Below, piece after piece: positions 24,975 through 33,304 of a stretch of 64,000 bases of DNA. A model generated the notes under the pieces. The model did no database searches and had not been told where the DNA came from. It saw only the letters and a program-made list of their open reading frames with translations. The DNA lies in contig NZ_CP117709.1 of assembly GCF_028622875.1 (NCBI RefSeq), forward strand, positions 3,785,001-3,849,000, written 5' to 3'. A program made the translations under genes and the position numbers. Within the stretch, counting starts at the first letter, position 1. Each line of letters opens with the position of its first letter. The DNA comes from Streptomyces sp. MMBL 11-1 (GTDB lineage Bacteria; Actinomycetota; Actinomycetes; Streptomycetales; Streptomycetaceae).

Positions 24975-26432
24975 TCAGCCGACGAGCGCGTCGGGCTTTC
25001 CCTGGCTGCGCGGCCGTTCCTCGACCATCTTGCCCCAGACGATCATCCGGTAGGTACTCGTGAATTCCGGGGTGCAGGTCGTCAGCGTGAGGTACCGGCC
25101 CGGCCCCTCGAACCCGGAGCCCGCCGGCACCGGCGCGATCACCGAGATGTTGGACGGCGAGGTCTGCGGGAGGATGCTGGCCATCTCGTACGTGTAGTAC
25201 GCGTCCTGCGTCTCGACCACGATCGGGTCGCCGGGGTTGAGCTTGTTGATGTAGCGGAACGGTTCGCCGTGGGTGTTGCGGTGACCGGCCACGGAGAAGT
25301 TGCCCTGCTTGTCGGAGGGCATCGCCGTCTTGAGCCTGCCCTCGCCGTAATGGCCGATCATGCCCCGGTCGAGCACCTTCTCCTTGTCGATGCCCTCGGC
25401 GATCGGGGCGACCACGTCCAGCTTGGGGATGTGCATGATCGCGAAGCCCTGGCCGGGTTCGAACTCCCCGGGCTTCCGGTCGCCGTTGGCCCACTCGTCC
25501 TGGATCCGGTTGGTCTCCTTGCCGGCGATCTGCTCGGCCCTGATGTTGGTCCACCAGAGCTGGTAGGTGACGAACAGCAGCATCAGGACGCCCAGCGAGA
25601 TGAACACCTCGCCGACCACCCGGCTGGCGACGACCGCCGGACTGTCCTTCGCGGCCTTCGCCGCGCGCCGGGCCTCCACCCGGGACATCGGAGCGGCCGG
25701 GACGGCCGGGGCTGCCTGCCCCGCGGCCGGTTCCGGGCGTCGGCGGCCGCGCCCCTTGGCCGCCCGCCGCCGCTCGGCCCGCCCGCCGGGGGGAGGGGGC
25801 CCGGGGCGGGCCTCGGGGTCGGGCCCCGGCTCGTCCGGAACGCGGCTGATGACTTCGGTGCGCGGTTCGGCCGACCCTCCGACGGCGGCGGCGATGACTT
25901 CGGTGCGCGGTTCGGCGGGGAGGTCCGGGGCCGGGGCCCGCTCCTCGGCCGGAACTCCGCCCGCAGACGGCTCCTGGGGCCCGTACCAGTCACGCTGGTA
26001 CCCAGCGGGGTCGTACCACTCGTTCGGGGCTCCCTGGGGCTGCTGAGGCCCGCGGTGGGGCCCGTAACCGGCCTCGTGCGACGGCACCGCCGCGGGTACG
26101 TGCCCCGACACCGGCCCCGGTACGTGTCCGAGCACAGGCTCCGGTACGTGTCCGAGCACCGGCCCCGGCGCGTACTCCGGCGCTCCGGGGCCCGGTCCGG
26201 GCGCCGGAGCAATCACGGGCCCGGGTCCGCCCGCTCCGGGCCCGCCGGCTCCCGGTCCGCCCGGGCTGGTGTCCGCCCGGAACCACGGCGAGGCCTGCGC
26301 GCCGGGCAGCGGATCGTTGAGCGGGTCCGCGAGGCCGTCCACCGCCGCCACGAACGCGCCGTCGGCCCCGTACGCCCCTTGCGCGTAAGGGCCCTCCGGT
26401 CCGGCACCGTGCCCGGGGTGGCCTGCGGTCAC
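24975..26432 (-). CDS. srtE1: Class E sortase with long disordered N-terminus (SrtE1-like)
   Basis: 485 residues. The first ~255 are Gly/Pro/Glu-rich with repeats of the GHVPxPV type and two copies of AEPRTEVI; a membrane helix follows (VVGEVFISLGVLMLLFVTYQ), then the sortase domain with VAGHRNTHGEPF (His), LTTCTPEFTS (Cys) and the Arg in STYRMIVWGK. The GTG at 26430-26432 overlaps the TGA of the PabA gene. The N-terminal extension should be cytoplasmic and is unusually long for a sortase; two upstream frame residues are ignored for lack of a ribosome site. Confidence 0.87.
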   Translation of the reverse strand: MTAGHPGHGAGPEGPYAQGAYGADGAFVAAVDGLADPLNDPLPGAQASPWFRADTSPGGPGAGGPGAGGPGPVIAPAPGPGPGAPEYAPGPVLGHVPEPVLGHVPGPVSGHVPAAVPSHEAGYGPHRGPQQPQGAPNEWYDPAGYQRDWYGPQEPSAGGVPAEERAPAPDLPAEPRTEVIAAAVGGSAEPRTEVISRVPDEPGPDPEARPGPPPPGGRAERRRAAKGRGRRRPEPAAGQAAPAVPAAPMSRVEARRAAKAAKDSPAVVASRVVGEVFISLGVLMLLFVTYQLWWTNIRAEQIAGKETNRIQDEWANGDRKPGEFEPGQGFAIMHIPKLDVVAPIAEGIDKEKVLDRGMIGHYGEGRLKTAMPSDKQGNFSVAGHRNTHGEPFRYINKLNPGDPIVVETQDAYYTYEMASILPQTSPSNISVIAPVPAGSGFEGPGRYLTLTTCTPEFTSTYRMIVWGKMVEERPRSQGKPDALVG

Positions 26433-27067
26433 GCGACGGCCTTGCCCACCACCGGCGCGAGCCCCGCCGACCGCGCGACGGCCCCCTGGTCCCCGCACTG
26501 TTCCAGCCAGTTGGCCAGCATCAAGTGTCCGTACTCGGTCAGCACCGACTCGGGGTGGAACTGCACGCCCTCCACCGCCCGGTCACGGTGGCGCAGCCCC
26601 ATGATGATGCCGTCCGCCGTCCGGGCGGTGACCTCCAGCTCCGGGGGCAGCGCGCCCGGTTCGGCGGCGAGCGAGTGGTAGCGCGTCGCGGTGAAGGGGG
26701 ACGGCAGCCCCGCGAAGACTCCCTGGCCCTCGTGGGCCACGGAGGAGGTCTTGCCGTGCAGCAGCTCGGGGGCCCGGTCGACGACACCGCCGTACGCGAC
26801 CGCCATCGACTGCATCCCCAGGCAGACGCCGAAGACCGGGATGCCGGAGTCCGCGCAGTGGCGCACCATCTCGACGCAGACGCCGGCCTGCTCGGGCGTG
26901 CCGGGCCCCGGCGAGAGCAGGACGCCGTCGAAGCCGTCCCGCGCGTGGGCGGTGGTCACCTCGTCGTTGCGCAGCACCTCGCACTCGGCACCGAGCTGGT
27001 AGAGGTACTGAACGAGGTTGAAGACGAAACTGTCGTAGTTGTCCACGACGAGAATGCGTGCGCTCAC
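26429..27067 (-). CDS. pabA: Aminodeoxychorismate/anthranilate synthase component II (glutamine amidotransferase)
   Basis: 212 residues of a class I glutamine amidotransferase: RILVVDNYDSFVFNLVQYL, LLSPGPGTPEQAG, the nucleophile in VFGVCLGMQSMA and the His/Glu pair in VQFHPESVLTEYGH. It supplies ammonia from glutamine to a chorismate-using partner (PabB or TrpE), which is not in the window. The GTG start overlaps the small membrane gene and the stop overlaps the sortase, so this metabolic gene is translationally embedded in an envelope operon. Confidence 0.9.
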   Translation of the reverse strand: MSARILVVDNYDSFVFNLVQYLYQLGAECEVLRNDEVTTAHARDGFDGVLLSPGPGTPEQAGVCVEMVRHCADSGIPVFGVCLGMQSMAVAYGGVVDRAPELLHGKTSSVAHEGQGVFAGLPSPFTATRYHSLAAEPGALPPELEVTARTADGIIMGLRHRDRAVEGVQFHPESVLTEYGHLMLANWLEQCGDQGAVARSAGLAPVVGKAVA

Positions 27068-27252
27068 TGGTCGGCTCCTGCTCCACCGGCGCTCTCGCCG
27101 TCGACGGTCACATCGCCGAACGGCAGCAGCGGCTCCGCCCAGGGGAACACGTACTGGAAAAGCGCGTAGACGACCGCCAGAACCAGCACGAGCGAGATGA
27201 CACCCCGCACCCATGCGTTGCCCGGCAGATGCCGCCAGATCCAGCCGTACAT
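27064..27252 (-). CDS. Small single-pass membrane protein
   Basis: 62 residues. It begins MYGWIWRHLPG and has one membrane helix (VISLVLVLAVVYALFQYVFP) and an acidic C-terminus. GGAGGGG sits 5 bp before the ATG at 27250-27252, which decides the start over the longer frame to 27279. It is the first gene of the operon with pabA and the two sortases, joined by a GTGA overlap. The family is not recognised; the conserved placement beside sortases suggests an envelope role. Confidence 0.8.
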   Translation of the reverse strand: MYGWIWRHLPGNAWVRGVISLVLVLAVVYALFQYVFPWAEPLLPFGDVTVDGESAGGAGADQ

Positions 27253-27350
27253 GCTGACCCCTCCATTCGGTACCCGCACCAGACTAGAGGGCCGCGGCCG
27301 GGGAGGGGGTCGGCTGGGGAAAAGCCCGGGTCTTCCAAGGAGTGAGCCCG

Positions 27351-27391
27351 GACTGAGCCCCGACGGCGGCTGCCGCCGTCGGGGCTCAGTC
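27351..27391 (-). terminator. Terminator of the DUF881 gene
   Basis: GACTGAGCCCCGACGGCGGC and its perfect inverse (27372-27391) form a 20-bp stem that begins inside the last codons of the DUF881 gene. Confidence 0.8.
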
Positions 27392-28153
27392 CACAGGCTG
27401 TGCGTAGTGCAGATCCACCGTTCCCGAGTACCCGGGAAGAGTCTCCGCCTCGTTCTCGTCGACCTTCCAGCCCAGCCCGTACGCCTTCACGTACAGCAGG
27501 TAGTTCTGGATCGCGGTGGAGTCGTTGAGCGCCCGCTTGAGCTTGCCCGGGTCCCCGACGGCGGTGACCTTGTACGGCGGTGAGTAGACGCGGCCCTGGA
27601 GGATCAGCGTGTTGCCCACGCAGCGGACCGCGCTGGTGGAGATCAGCCGCTGGTCCATCACCTGGATCCCACGCGCCCCGCCCTGCCACAGCGCGTTCAC
27701 CACGGCCTGCAGGTCCTGCTGGTGGATGACCAGGTCGTTGGGCTGGGGTTCGGGGTAACCGGGGTTGGCGGTGGCGTCGGGGGGCGCGTCGTTGAGGGTC
27801 ACGCTGACGGAGTCGCCAGTGATCTTCGTGGTGCCGGCCGCCTTCTCCAGCGCCTTCAGGCGGGCGTCCTCGGCCTTGGTGGAGCCGTCGTCACGCTGGG
27901 CGAGGGCGTCGATGTCCGCGCGGGCGCCGGCGACCGAATCGTTCAGCTCGCCGTTCTTCTCGCTGCGCTCCCTGATCAGGTCGGAGAGCTTCAGCAGGGA
28001 GGAGTCGCTGCGCAGGTTGGTGCCCTTGGCGGTGTTGGCGCTGGTGACGAAGATCAGTCCGGCCAGGGCGAAGACCGCAGCGGTGAGCCCCCGGACCGCC
28101 CACGCGGAGGTGCGCCGGGCCGGGCCTTCCGGGGAGTCGGCAGAATTGCTCAA
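27386..28153 (-). CDS. DUF881 family membrane protein
   Basis: 255 residues: a membrane helix ([20 protein letters not shown]), a coiled-coil-like stretch ([17 protein letters not shown]) and the DUF881 domain with [28 protein letters not shown] and [16 protein letters not shown]. Proteins of this family are sometimes annotated as division-related, and the divergent neighbour is crgA, but no biochemical role is known. It appears to use TTG at 28151-28153 with AAGGG upstream. Confidence 0.85.
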   Translation of the reverse strand: MSNSADSPEGPARRTSAWAVRGLTAAVFALAGLIFVTSANTAKGTNLRSDSSLLKLSDLIRERSEKNGELNDSVAGARADIDALAQRDDGSTKAEDARLKALEKAAGTTKITGDSVSVTLNDAPPDATANPGYPEPQPNDLVIHQQDLQAVVNALWQGGARGIQVMDQRLISTSAVRCVGNTLILQGRVYSPPYKVTAVGDPGKLKRALNDSTAIQNYLLYVKAYGLGWKVDENEAETLPGYSGTVDLHYAQPVD

Positions 28154-28295
28154 CGTACCCTTATCTCATCAGGCGCCAGAGAAGCACTACGCTAACGGAC
28201 GCTCGGGGGAGGCAGCACGCCCCCTGGCATCCCGCCCCCGGCGCCCGCCACAGATCCCTGCGCGGTCACGCAGCGCATCGACAGGAGAGTCCCTC

Positions 28296-28550
28296 GTGCC
28301 GAAGTCACGTATCCGCAAGAAGGCCGACTTCACGCCGCCCCCGGCGAAGCAGGCAACAACCATCAAGCTGACCAACCGCAGTTGGGTCGCTCCGGTGATG
28401 CTGGCCCTGTTCCTCATCGGGCTGGCCTGGATCGTGGTGTTCTACGTGACCGAAGGCGACCTGCCGGTCGATGCCCTGGGCAACTGGAACATCGTGGTCG
28501 GCTTCGGCTTCATCGCCGGCGGTTTCGCCGTGTCGACGCAGTGGAAGTGA
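28296..28550 (+). CDS. crgA: Cell division protein CrgA
   Basis: 84 residues, the standard CrgA size, with two membrane helices ([20 protein letters not shown] and [17 protein letters not shown]) and the basic N-terminus [15 protein letters not shown]. In Streptomyces CrgA delays or restrains FtsZ-ring formation in aerial hyphae; in mycobacteria it links FtsZ, FtsQ and FtsI. GTG start at 28296 with AGGAGAG in front. Divergent from the DUF881 gene. Confidence 0.95.
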   Translation: MPKSRIRKKADFTPPPAKQATTIKLTNRSWVAPVMLALFLIGLAWIVVFYVTEGDLPVDALGNWNIVVGFGFIAGGFAVSTQWK

Positions 28551-28581
28551 CGGACCCCCTCCGCACAAGCCTTGCCCTGAG

Positions 28582-28784
28582 TTACCCACAGAGTTATCCA
28601 CAGTCGGGGGAAAAGGTCAGACGATCTGTGGATAACCTCCACTCATGTTGACGCCGGTGTGACCGCAGCCTCCCTCGTCGAGGGGGGCTGCACCCCGTTG
28701 TCCGGGCGGAAAGACCCAGCTCAGCGACGAGGGGAACGCATGTTCCTCTTGCCATGCACAAGATTCTCCGCACACTGTGGACAA
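28582..28784. promoter_or_regulatory. Cluster of four DnaA boxes outside oriC
   Basis: TTACCCACA (28582-28590), TTATCCACA (28594-28602), TTATCCACA on the minus strand (28627-28635) and TTGTCCACA on the minus strand (28776-28784), all in the 270-bp space between the convergent crgA and rhomboid genes. Non-origin DnaA-box clusters that restrain initiation are known in S. coelicolor; this locus about 21 kb from oriC fits that type. Confidence 0.7.
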
Positions 28785-28820
28785 CTTCGGTCCATCTGGG
28801 GGTGGAGGGCCCCCTTCCGC

Positions 28821-29723
28821 TCAGGTGAGGGACATCGTGCGGACGACGATCATCCCGACCGTCGCCAGCAGGACAAGCGCACAGGTGGCGGTCTGCACCG
28901 CCGTACGCCGCTCGCGCGGGGCGTGGACCATGCCGATGGCGATGACGGCGCCCGCGATCAGACCGCCGACGTGCGCCTCCCAGGCGATGCCGCCCCAGGT
29001 GAAGGTGAAGACCATGTTGATCGCCAGCAGCACCAGCACCGGCCGCATGTCGTAGTTCATCCGGCGCATCAGCACGGCGGTGGCGCCGAACAGGCCGTAG
29101 ACCGCGCCGGACGCCCCGAGCGAACCCTGGTTGGGCGCGGCGATCAGATAGGTCAGGGCGCTGCCCGCGAGACCGGACAGCAGATAGAGCGCGAGATAGC
29201 GGGAGCGGCCGAGCGCCGCCTCCAACTGTCCGCCGAGCCACCACAGCCCCAGCATGTTGAACCCGATGTGCACCACTTCCTGGTGCAGGAACATCGAGGT
29301 CACCAGGCGATACCACTGACCCTCGGCGACGCCTTCGACCGATCCCGGCGGCGGGCTCGGATCCCACGCCAGCCCGAGCAGCGTCAGATCTCCCACCAGC
29401 GCGGGACGGACGGAGACCAGGAGGAAGACGGCCAGGTTGATGCCGAGAAAGATCTTGGTGACCAGGCGCGGGTCGGCGGCCACCGCACCGCCCGCCAGCG
29501 TGCGCGGCCGGGAGGCGGCCGGGTGGTGCCCGGTGCCCGAGCCCTGGCGTACGCAGTCGGGGCACTGGAAGCCGACCGAGGCGCTGACCATGCACTCGGG
29601 GCAGACGGGCCGCTCGCAGCGCGTGCAGCTGATGCCCGTCTCGCGGTCGGGGTGGCGGTAGCAGGTCGGCGTCGGCACACCGCTTCCCGCGGCTGCGCGG
29701 TCTCCCGGCGGCTGCTGGTCCAT
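28821..29723 (-). CDS. Rhomboid family intramembrane serine protease with N-terminal zinc-finger-like domain
   Basis: 300 residues. Cys/His pairs at residues ~20-60 (CYRHPDRETGISCTRC, CPECM, CPDC) form a B-box-type zinc-binding motif. Six or seven membrane helices follow with HIGFNMLGLWWLGG, the nucleophile in GASGAVYGLFG and the catalytic His in WEAHVGGLIAG. It cleaves membrane-spanning substrates. Convergent with crgA across the DnaA-box cluster. Substrate unknown. Confidence 0.9.
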   Translation of the reverse strand: MDQQPPGDRAAAGSGVPTPTCYRHPDRETGISCTRCERPVCPECMVSASVGFQCPDCVRQGSGTGHHPAASRPRTLAGGAVAADPRLVTKIFLGINLAVFLLVSVRPALVGDLTLLGLAWDPSPPPGSVEGVAEGQWYRLVTSMFLHQEVVHIGFNMLGLWWLGGQLEAALGRSRYLALYLLSGLAGSALTYLIAAPNQGSLGASGAVYGLFGATAVLMRRMNYDMRPVLVLLAINMVFTFTWGGIAWEAHVGGLIAGAVIAIGMVHAPRERRTAVQTATCALVLLATVGMIVVRTMSLT

Positions 29724-29890
29724 CGGTCCTGGCCTGCCTCTCGGTCCTCGTCGCTCGGCGGCACGGACAGGGCCGCCCCGCTGGTCCGCTATGTATCAGT
29801 ACGGACGGGCAGCGCGGTTGGTTCCCGCGAAAGATGTCCGGCGAGAGGTCTCCGGCGAGGTCTGCTGCCAGGCCTCTCGGGAAGCGATCG

Positions 29891-30418
<528 letters not shown>

Positions 30419-30698
30419 GGTCTGCCTTCCTTCGTCCTTCACCTGACGTCACACCCTTCGCGACGTCCGCCGATCCTCCCACGGGCCGGGAAATGTGCGG
30501 CCGGATGCCGGACGAAACGGCGCGTTCACCACCGAACCGTGGCATTGTCGTCGGCACACTTCACATGAACCGTTCTGGCCGCACACGGCGATCATGACCC
30601 GGATGCCCGTCCCGCATGCCGGGCTTGGACGCAACAGGCATGATTTCGAACTGGGCGGACAGGCGGAGTACCTACCCGCCACCAAGGAGGAGGATCTC

Positions 30699-31424
30699 GT
30701 GACCCGCATCGACAGCGTGCGCGCCGCAACCGACTCGGCGAAGGACAGCGCGCAGCACGCCGCGGAAGTGGTGGCGCCCTACGCCGACACGGCCAAGGAG
30801 CAGGCGGCCCGCTACGCGCACGAGGCGCGCGTACGGCTCGCGCCCAAGGTGACGAAGGCGGCCCAGCAGGCCCGTGTCCAGTACGCGTCCCATCTCGCAC
30901 CGCGCCTCGATCAGGCCCGTACGCACGTGCCACCCAAGGTCGACGAGGCCGCGCATCGCGCCAAGGCGTCCACCCGCAGGGCCGCACGGAGCGCCGCCGA
31001 CTACACCGCCCCCCGCATCGAGCACGCCCGGTCGGTGGCCCTGCCCGTCGCCGAGCAGGCTTCCGCCCGCAGCGCGGCCGCCCTGGCGGCGCTGCGCACC
31101 CAGGTGACGGCCAAGGAGATCCAGAAGCTGGCCAGGAAGCACCAGCGGCGGGCCAGGGCGGGCCGGGCCGCGAAGGGGTTCCTGGTACTGGGCGTCCTGG
31201 CCGGGGGCGCCTACGCCGCCTGGCGCTGGTGGGACAAGCAGGCCAACCCGGACTGGCTGGTCGAGCCGCCCGTCGCCACCGAGGTGGGCGACGAGCGATC
31301 GCCGCTCAGCTCGGTCGACGGCAGCGACCGGGCCGACCTCGACCCGGAGGTCCAGGCCAAGCAGGCCGAGGCCGAGGCCGAGTCGGGCGAGGGGGGCACC
31401 CCGGGCCTCGACGACCGGCCCTGA
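30699..31424 (+). CDS. DUF5324 family protein
   Basis: 241 residues, very rich in Ala/Arg with long amphipathic helices (ATDSAKDSAQHAAEVV, PRLDQARTHVPPKVDEAAHR), one membrane helix (AAKGFLVLGVLAGGAYAAWRW) near residue 165 and an acidic tail. GTG 30699 follows GGAGGAGGAT. The helical repeats resemble LEA-like or apolipoprotein-like surface helices. No function is known. Confidence 0.82.
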   Translation: MTRIDSVRAATDSAKDSAQHAAEVVAPYADTAKEQAARYAHEARVRLAPKVTKAAQQARVQYASHLAPRLDQARTHVPPKVDEAAHRAKASTRRAARSAADYTAPRIEHARSVALPVAEQASARSAAALAALRTQVTAKEIQKLARKHQRRARAGRAAKGFLVLGVLAGGAYAAWRWWDKQANPDWLVEPPVATEVGDERSPLSSVDGSDRADLDPEVQAKQAEAEAESGEGGTPGLDDRP

Positions 31425-31470
31425 CCGGGGCCGGCACCCGCCGCCCCGTGCGGCACCCCCCTGACAGAGA

Positions 31471-31518
31471 CGAACGCGGCTGCGGTGACCGCCCGGGCGG
31501 TCACCGCAGCCGCGTTCG
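31471..31518. terminator. 48-bp perfect palindrome between convergent DUF5324 and terD
   Basis: CGAACGCGGCTGCGGTGACC (31471 onward) is part of a 24-bp half followed immediately by its exact inverse. It lies 46 bp after the DUF5324 stop and 54 bp before the terD stop, so it can terminate both genes. Confidence 0.85.
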
Positions 31519-31572
31519 CTTCTGTCGCCCCGGATCGCCGTAAGACGGCGACGGAGCCCCGCCCCCCGGCGA

Positions 31573-32157
31573 CTACCGGCTCACGGCGAAGCGCATCAGG
31601 GCCTGCTCGTCGCCCTGCTTGATCTTCCCGGTCTCGTTGATCACCTGGAGCTTCCAGCCCGCGCCCTCACGGATCGCCTTGGCCACGGCGACGCCGTTGT
31701 CCTGGGTGAGCATGCTCGGCCAGATGTCGGCGACCTGCTGGGTGCTGCCGCCCGTCGCGTCGTACACCTTGAAGCTGATGTTGCGCGCGTTGCTGAACGC
31801 GCTCCGCTTCTTGTACGCGGCGGCGATGAAGACGATCGACGTGATGTTCGAAGGAATCTTGGCGAACTCGACGGTCACCGTCTCGTCGTCACCGTCACCG
31901 TGCCCGGTCTGGTTGTCCCCGCTGTGCACCAGCGAGCCGTTGCCCAGCGGGTCCAGCGAGTCCAGACCTGCCAGCCGCACCGGGTCCCCGCCCTGCAGCG
32001 CGATGGCGATCAGGTCGAGGTCCGTGCCGGCCTTCTGCCGGATCTTCCCCATCAGGCCGCCGCTGCTCCCGACGGTGGGGTCCCAGGACGCCCCGATGGA
32101 CAGGTGGGTCACCCCACCCAGGTCGGCCGGGCCGTCTTCCTTCGTCAACGTGATCAT
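31573..32157 (-). CDS. terD: TerD family stress protein
   Basis: 194 residues of the TerD domain: ITLTKEDGPADLGGVTHLSI, DLDLIAIALQGGDP and HSGDNQTGHGDGDDETVTV, the acidic loop that binds calcium. TerD proteins are linked to tellurite, phage and DNA-damage responses and in Streptomyces to normal differentiation; several paralogues per genome are common. No other ter gene is adjacent. The start is ATG 32155-32157. Confidence 0.9.
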   Translation of the reverse strand: MITLTKEDGPADLGGVTHLSIGASWDPTVGSSGGLMGKIRQKAGTDLDLIAIALQGGDPVRLAGLDSLDPLGNGSLVHSGDNQTGHGDGDDETVTVEFAKIPSNITSIVFIAAAYKKRSAFSNARNISFKVYDATGGSTQQVADIWPSMLTQDNGVAVAKAIREGAGWKLQVINETGKIKQGDEQALMRFAVSR

Positions 32158-32318
32158 GCCTGAGTCCTTTTTGTGGCTCGACTGTTTACGTATGAAGTGT
32201 GCCTGGTGCCTCCGGTACACGGCCCCGGAGGAAGCGCGCCGGTTCCGGATCGTACGAGACCGGGGCCCGGCAGGCGTCCAGGCGCTCGGCGGTCCTCCGA
32301 TGCGGGAAAAGACGAGAA

Positions 32319-32358
32319 AGACCCCTCTGATCCGCGTCACCGCAGTTCAGAGGGGTCT
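32319..32358 (-). terminator. Terminator of tRNA-Ala
   Basis: AGACCCCTCTGA and TCAGAGGGGTCT form a perfect 12-bp stem starting 8 bp after the tRNA-Ala 3' end on the minus strand. Confidence 0.8.
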
Positions 32359-32365
32359 AGTGATG

Positions 32366-32438
32366 TGGAGCCTAGGAGATTCGAACTCCTGACATCTGCC
32401 TTGCAAAGGCAGCGCTCTACCAACTGAGCTAAGGCCCC
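32366..32438 (-). tRNA. tRNA-Ala (TGC)
   Basis: 73 nt: acceptor GGGGCCT paired with AGGCTCC, discriminator A, D-loop AGTTGGTAGAGC, anticodon loop TTTGCAA giving TGC (reads GCA/GCG), T-loop GTTCGAATC. CCA is not encoded. Confidence 0.96.
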
Positions 32439-32616
32439 GGGCCACAACGAACGAGGGCAACGCCCAGCACGTCCGTGCCAGGGCTACCGTCGCAGACCAG
32501 AGTACCGGGTGACCCCCGTAATCCTGCAAAAGGATAGGGACTCCCGGTGGCCGACCACGCTCCGTAAGATGCTCGCAAGGTTCGCAGCAGCGAAGCGGCA
32601 GCGATGGGGAGACGCC

Positions 32617-33165
32617 ATGGACGCAGCGCAACAAGAGGCGACGGCAAGAGCCAGAGAGCTTCAACGCAGTTGGTACGGGGAGCCGTTGGGGGCGCTCTTC
32701 CGTCGACTGATCGATGATCTCGGCCTGAACCAGGCCCGGCTGGCCGCTGTTCTCGGGCTCTCCGCCCCGATGCTCTCCCAGTTGATGAGCGGCCAGCGGG
32801 CCAAGATCGGCAATCCCGCGGTGGTCCAGCGCGTCCAGGCCCTCCAGGAGCTGGCGAGCCAGGTGGCCGACGGCAGCGTCAGCGCGGGCGAGGCCACCGA
32901 CCGCATGGAGGAGATCAAGAAGTCGCAGGGCGGGTCGGTCCTGACCGCCACCGGCCAGACCACCCCCACCGGCGGCGCTCCCACCGTCCGCCGTGTGGTG
33001 CGCGAGATCCAGTCCCTGCTGCGGTCGGTCGCGGCGGCCGGCGACATCATCGATGCCTCGGACGCCCTCGCCCCGACCCACCCGGAGCTGGCAGAGTTCC
33101 TCAAGGTGTACGGAGCCGGACGCACCGCGGACGCGGTCGCGCACTACGAGGGGCACCAGAGCTGA
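32617..33165 (+). CDS. XRE-type DNA-binding protein
   Basis: 182 residues. The helix-turn-helix is at ~28-65: LNQARLAAVLGLSAPMLSQL. A helical C-terminal region (VVREIQSLLRSVAAAGDIID, PELAEFLKVYGAGRTADAVA) may mediate oligomerisation or partner binding. ATG 32617 has GGGGAGA upstream; the frame extends to 32509 but without a ribosome site. It lies 139 bp before a Ser/Thr kinase on the same strand, so the two may be functionally linked. Confidence 0.8.
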   Translation: MDAAQQEATARARELQRSWYGEPLGALFRRLIDDLGLNQARLAAVLGLSAPMLSQLMSGQRAKIGNPAVVQRVQALQELASQVADGSVSAGEATDRMEEIKKSQGGSVLTATGQTTPTGGAPTVRRVVREIQSLLRSVAAAGDIIDASDALAPTHPELAEFLKVYGAGRTADAVAHYEGHQS

Positions 33166-33193
33166 CGGCTCCGGACCACGACGGACGACGGAG

Positions 33194-33225
33194 CCAGGGC
33201 ACGCGCGCACCGCGCGGCGCCCTGG
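33194..33225 (+). terminator. Hairpin after the XRE regulator
   Basis: CCAGGGC and GCCCTGG form a 7-bp stem around a GC-rich interior, 29 bp after the stop, before the kinase gene. Confidence 0.45.
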
Positions 33226-33304
33226 TGCCGGCAGGGGCACGGGGGCCGGCACGGGCCGCGGCGGACGCCGCGGCACCACGGGAACGGGGAGCGGGCGCAG
33301 CGCA

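Noticed and set aside
30495..30698. N-terminal extension of the DUF5324 gene
   Set aside because: The GTG at 30699 has an excellent GGAGGAGG site; the upstream frame lacks coding character.
32509..32616. Longer start for the XRE regulator
   Set aside because: No ribosome site; the ATG at 32617 has GGGGAGA and begins the recognisable protein.
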